DNA of 6,937 nt from Actinomycetes bacterium (GTDB lineage Bacteria; Actinomycetota; Actinomycetes; S36-B12; UBA10799). The stretch is taken from NCBI GenBank assembly GCA_029779995.1, contig JAKOZM010000164.1, positions 1 through 6,937 on the forward strand. The letters run 5' to 3'. Numbering within the stretch: the stretch's first letter is position 1; the number at the start of each line of letters is the position of its first letter. The notes beneath the pieces were generated by a model. That model was not told where the DNA came from and did not search any database. It saw only the letters and a program-made list of their open reading frames with translations. Positions 6,077-6,937 of this stretch are shown here, piece by piece. The position numbers were made by a program, and so were the translations under genes.

Positions 6077-6350
6077 TAGCCGCGCGTAGGCTTCCCCGGC
6101 CATAGGCAATGGTCCAGCGCCGCAAGACGCACGGCCATGACCCGGGAATCCTGTCTCGAACATGCCTCACTGTTCATTCATCCCGCGGAACGCTACAAGC
6201 GGCGCAGGGCGGACATCAGTGGGATTCGCACGCCCAACCATGATCCTCGCGCGTGAGCGTTTGGCAAAGCCAGTGGCGGGTGGGGGCAGTCGGCGGAAGA
6301 GCAGGGCAAAAGTTCTCGGCCTTTGGCGCAGTGTTCACCCTCATCCCGGC

Positions 6351-6399
6351 AGACCTCGCGCCAAACGCCTCACTAGCCGCCGCGTTTGGCGCGCGGTCT
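6351..6399. repeat. 18-bp imperfect inverted repeat (17/18 paired)
   Basis: AGACCTCGCGCCAAACGC (6351-6368) faces GCGTTTGGCGCGCGGTCT (6382-6399) across a 13-nt loop, with a single T/C mismatch. It is the longest inverted repeat I found in the window. It could act as a bidirectional terminator between the ABC-F gene and the genes to the left, or be a protein-binding or REP-like element. It has no T-tract on either side. Confidence 0.7.
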
Positions 6400-6454
6400 C
6401 CAGCGTTGTTGCCCGAACCGCTCGCGACCAACCAAGCCACGCACCCGGGGGACC

Positions 6455-6698
6455 CACGGACATCACCCGGTCCGTGGCGCCCACCGGGTCGTCGGCCTGA
6501 CAATCTCGCTGCTGAACGGGGATCGCGTCGTGTGGCAGCACGCACGGGGCCACCGGCGCCACCCCGAGAACCCTGTTCCACATCGGCTGCGCGCCCAACA
6601 CCGCATCTGCGATCGCCGGGATGCAGACAGTTCAGCCCGGTGTGCACAACCTCGACGAGACCGCTCTCAAGGGGCCCCGGACCGAGTTCACCGTTCGC
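6455..6698 (+). pseudogene. Remnant of a beta-lactamase-family serine hydrolase
   Basis: No single frame is intact, but pieces in successive frames read as the N-terminal part of a class C-type beta-lactamase/serine hydrolase: DITRSVA (from about 6459), then AHRVVGLTISLLNGDRVVW and QHARG (to 6550), then after a frameshift ATGATPRTLFHIGCAPNT and ASAIAGMQTVQPGVHNLDE (6549-6659). This matches the family pattern 'V-G-x-x-v-x-v-x-x-G-x-vvw...tp-x-TLF-x-IGS-x-x-K-t-x-t-a-x-a-v-x-x-l-v-x-x-G-x-x-x-LD'. The catalytic S-x-x-K is replaced by C-A-P-N, so Ser and Lys are both lost. It has at least one and probably two frameshifts and no remaining two-thirds of the gene. Its end overlaps the 3' end of the convergent ABC-F gene. 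Family recognition is from motif memory. Confidence 0.6.
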
Positions 6699-6937
6699 GT
6701 TGCACTCGCTGTTCGTCCCACACTGGGACATCAGATTCGTAGACCACTCCGTCGGCACCGAAGACCAGAAACCGATCGAACCCGCGGGCAAACCAGCGGT
6801 CGTGTGAGACGGCCACCACCGTGCCTTCGAACGACGCCAGACCCTCCTCGAGCGCCTGCGCCGACTCCACGTCGAGGTTGTCGGTGGGCTCATCCAGCAA
6901 CAGCATGGTGGCCCCGGACAGCTCCAGCAGAAGGATC
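6688..6937 (-). CDS. ABC-F family ATPase, C-terminal fragment (continues beyond window)
   Basis: The last 82 residues of an ABC-F protein are visible; the frame is open to the right edge, and the ATG at 6906 is internal. It begins in the signature helix region (LLLELSGAT), followed at once by Walker B LLLDEPTDNLD with its catalytic Glu, the D-loop, and the H-loop His in AVSHDRWF. The tail RFLVFGADGVVYES is the usual C-terminal strand of the second ATPase domain. ABC-F proteins are soluble, lack membrane domains, and act on the ribosome in translation or antibiotic protection. Which subgroup this one belongs to cannot be told from the C-terminus. Its final codons overlap the opposing serine-hydrolase remnant. 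Confidence 0.93.
   Translation of the reverse strand, partial: ILLLELSGATMLLLDEPTDNLDVESAQALEEGLASFEGTVVAVSHDRWFARGFDRFLVFGADGVVYESDVPVWDEQRVQRER

Larger units (their letters stand above)
6046..6454. other. Gene-poor stretch upstream of the peptidoglycan-binding gene
   Basis: No credible intact gene is present on either strand; the open frames have mixed composition and no motifs. It holds the 5'-UTR hairpin at 6061-6076, the probable (unidentified) promoter of the peptidoglycan-binding gene, and a long imperfect palindrome at 6351-6399. The right end leads into the serine-hydrolase remnant. Confidence 0.5.

Noticed and set aside
5329..6105. Long plus-strand open frame of 258 codons
   Set aside because: It lies antisense to the peptidoglycan-binding gene and to the 5' end of the channel-like gene, both of which have clear family motifs. 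Its translation is Arg/Pro/Ser-rich low-information sequence, typical of an antisense frame in GC-rich DNA.
6046..6177. N-terminal extension of the peptidoglycan-binding protein to an ATG at 6177
   Set aside because: It would bury the signal peptide 44 residues inside the protein; the ATG at 6045 has a near-perfect ribosome binding site directly before it.
6351..6399. Terminal inverted repeats of an insertion sequence or MITE
   Set aside because: The two arms are only 13 nt apart, no transposase fragment or target duplication is visible, and a hairpin or protein site explains it more simply.
6253..6807. Plus-strand open frame of 184 codons across the gap and into the ABC-F gene
   Set aside because: It is Pro/Arg/Ser-rich with no motif, runs antisense to the ABC-F 3' end, and the real signal in this stretch is the serine-hydrolase remnant in the other two frames.
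1..6937. CRISPR array, tRNA, rRNA or prophage genes
   Set aside because: No regularly spaced direct repeats, no cloverleaf-like segment, no rRNA-like sequence and no phage structural or integrase motifs were seen on either strand.

Overview
The window is GC-rich throughout, and its coding third positions are strongly G/C. Together with a DUF222/HNH (13E12-type) endonuclease, a DUF1576 membrane protein and an actinobacterial-style ABC-F ATPase, this points to a high-GC actinobacterium. A soil or wastewater Propionibacteriales- or Micrococcales-like lineage would fit, but I cannot fix the genus from this sequence.

Layout. The left edge holds the 3' part of a plus-strand DUF222/HNH nuclease gene (to 673). 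It converges on a run of minus-strand genes that fills the rest of the window. In the direction of transcription, right to left, these are: the C-terminus of an ABC-F ATPase (6688 to the right edge); a small exported peptidoglycan-binding-domain protein (5629-6045); a 2TM-channel-like polytopic membrane protein (4740-5435); an NAD-dependent opine (octopine/nopaline) dehydrogenase family enzyme (3572-4654); a small exported protein with a repeated LGMT-like motif (2693-3277); a decayed or frameshifted coding stretch (2449-2690); and a DUF1576 polytopic membrane protein (789-2114). Gaps between the intact genes run from 85 bp to several hundred bp, and several hold hairpins without U-tracts. I therefore read them as mostly separate transcription units that share a direction, not one operon.

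Two stretches look like dead or dying genes. Between the ABC-F gene and the peptidoglycan-binding gene there is a plus-strand remnant of a beta-lactamase-family serine hydrolase (about 6455-6698). It is recognisable only when two or three frames are joined, and both catalytic positions of its S-x-x-K motif are changed. The second is a minus-strand stretch of about 240 bp with clear coding codon use but no credible start (2449-2690).

Functional reading. Four of the intact products belong to the cell envelope or are secreted (DUF1576, the channel-like protein, the LGMT-like protein, the peptidoglycan-binding protein). The opine dehydrogenase is the only metabolic enzyme, and no recognisable opine transporter or opine oxidase lies beside it. 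I do not see a coherent new multi-gene system. The points most worth a second look are the pseudogenes, the long imperfect palindrome with competing arms at 6253-6399, the orphan opine dehydrogenase and the internal duplication of the DUF1576 protein.
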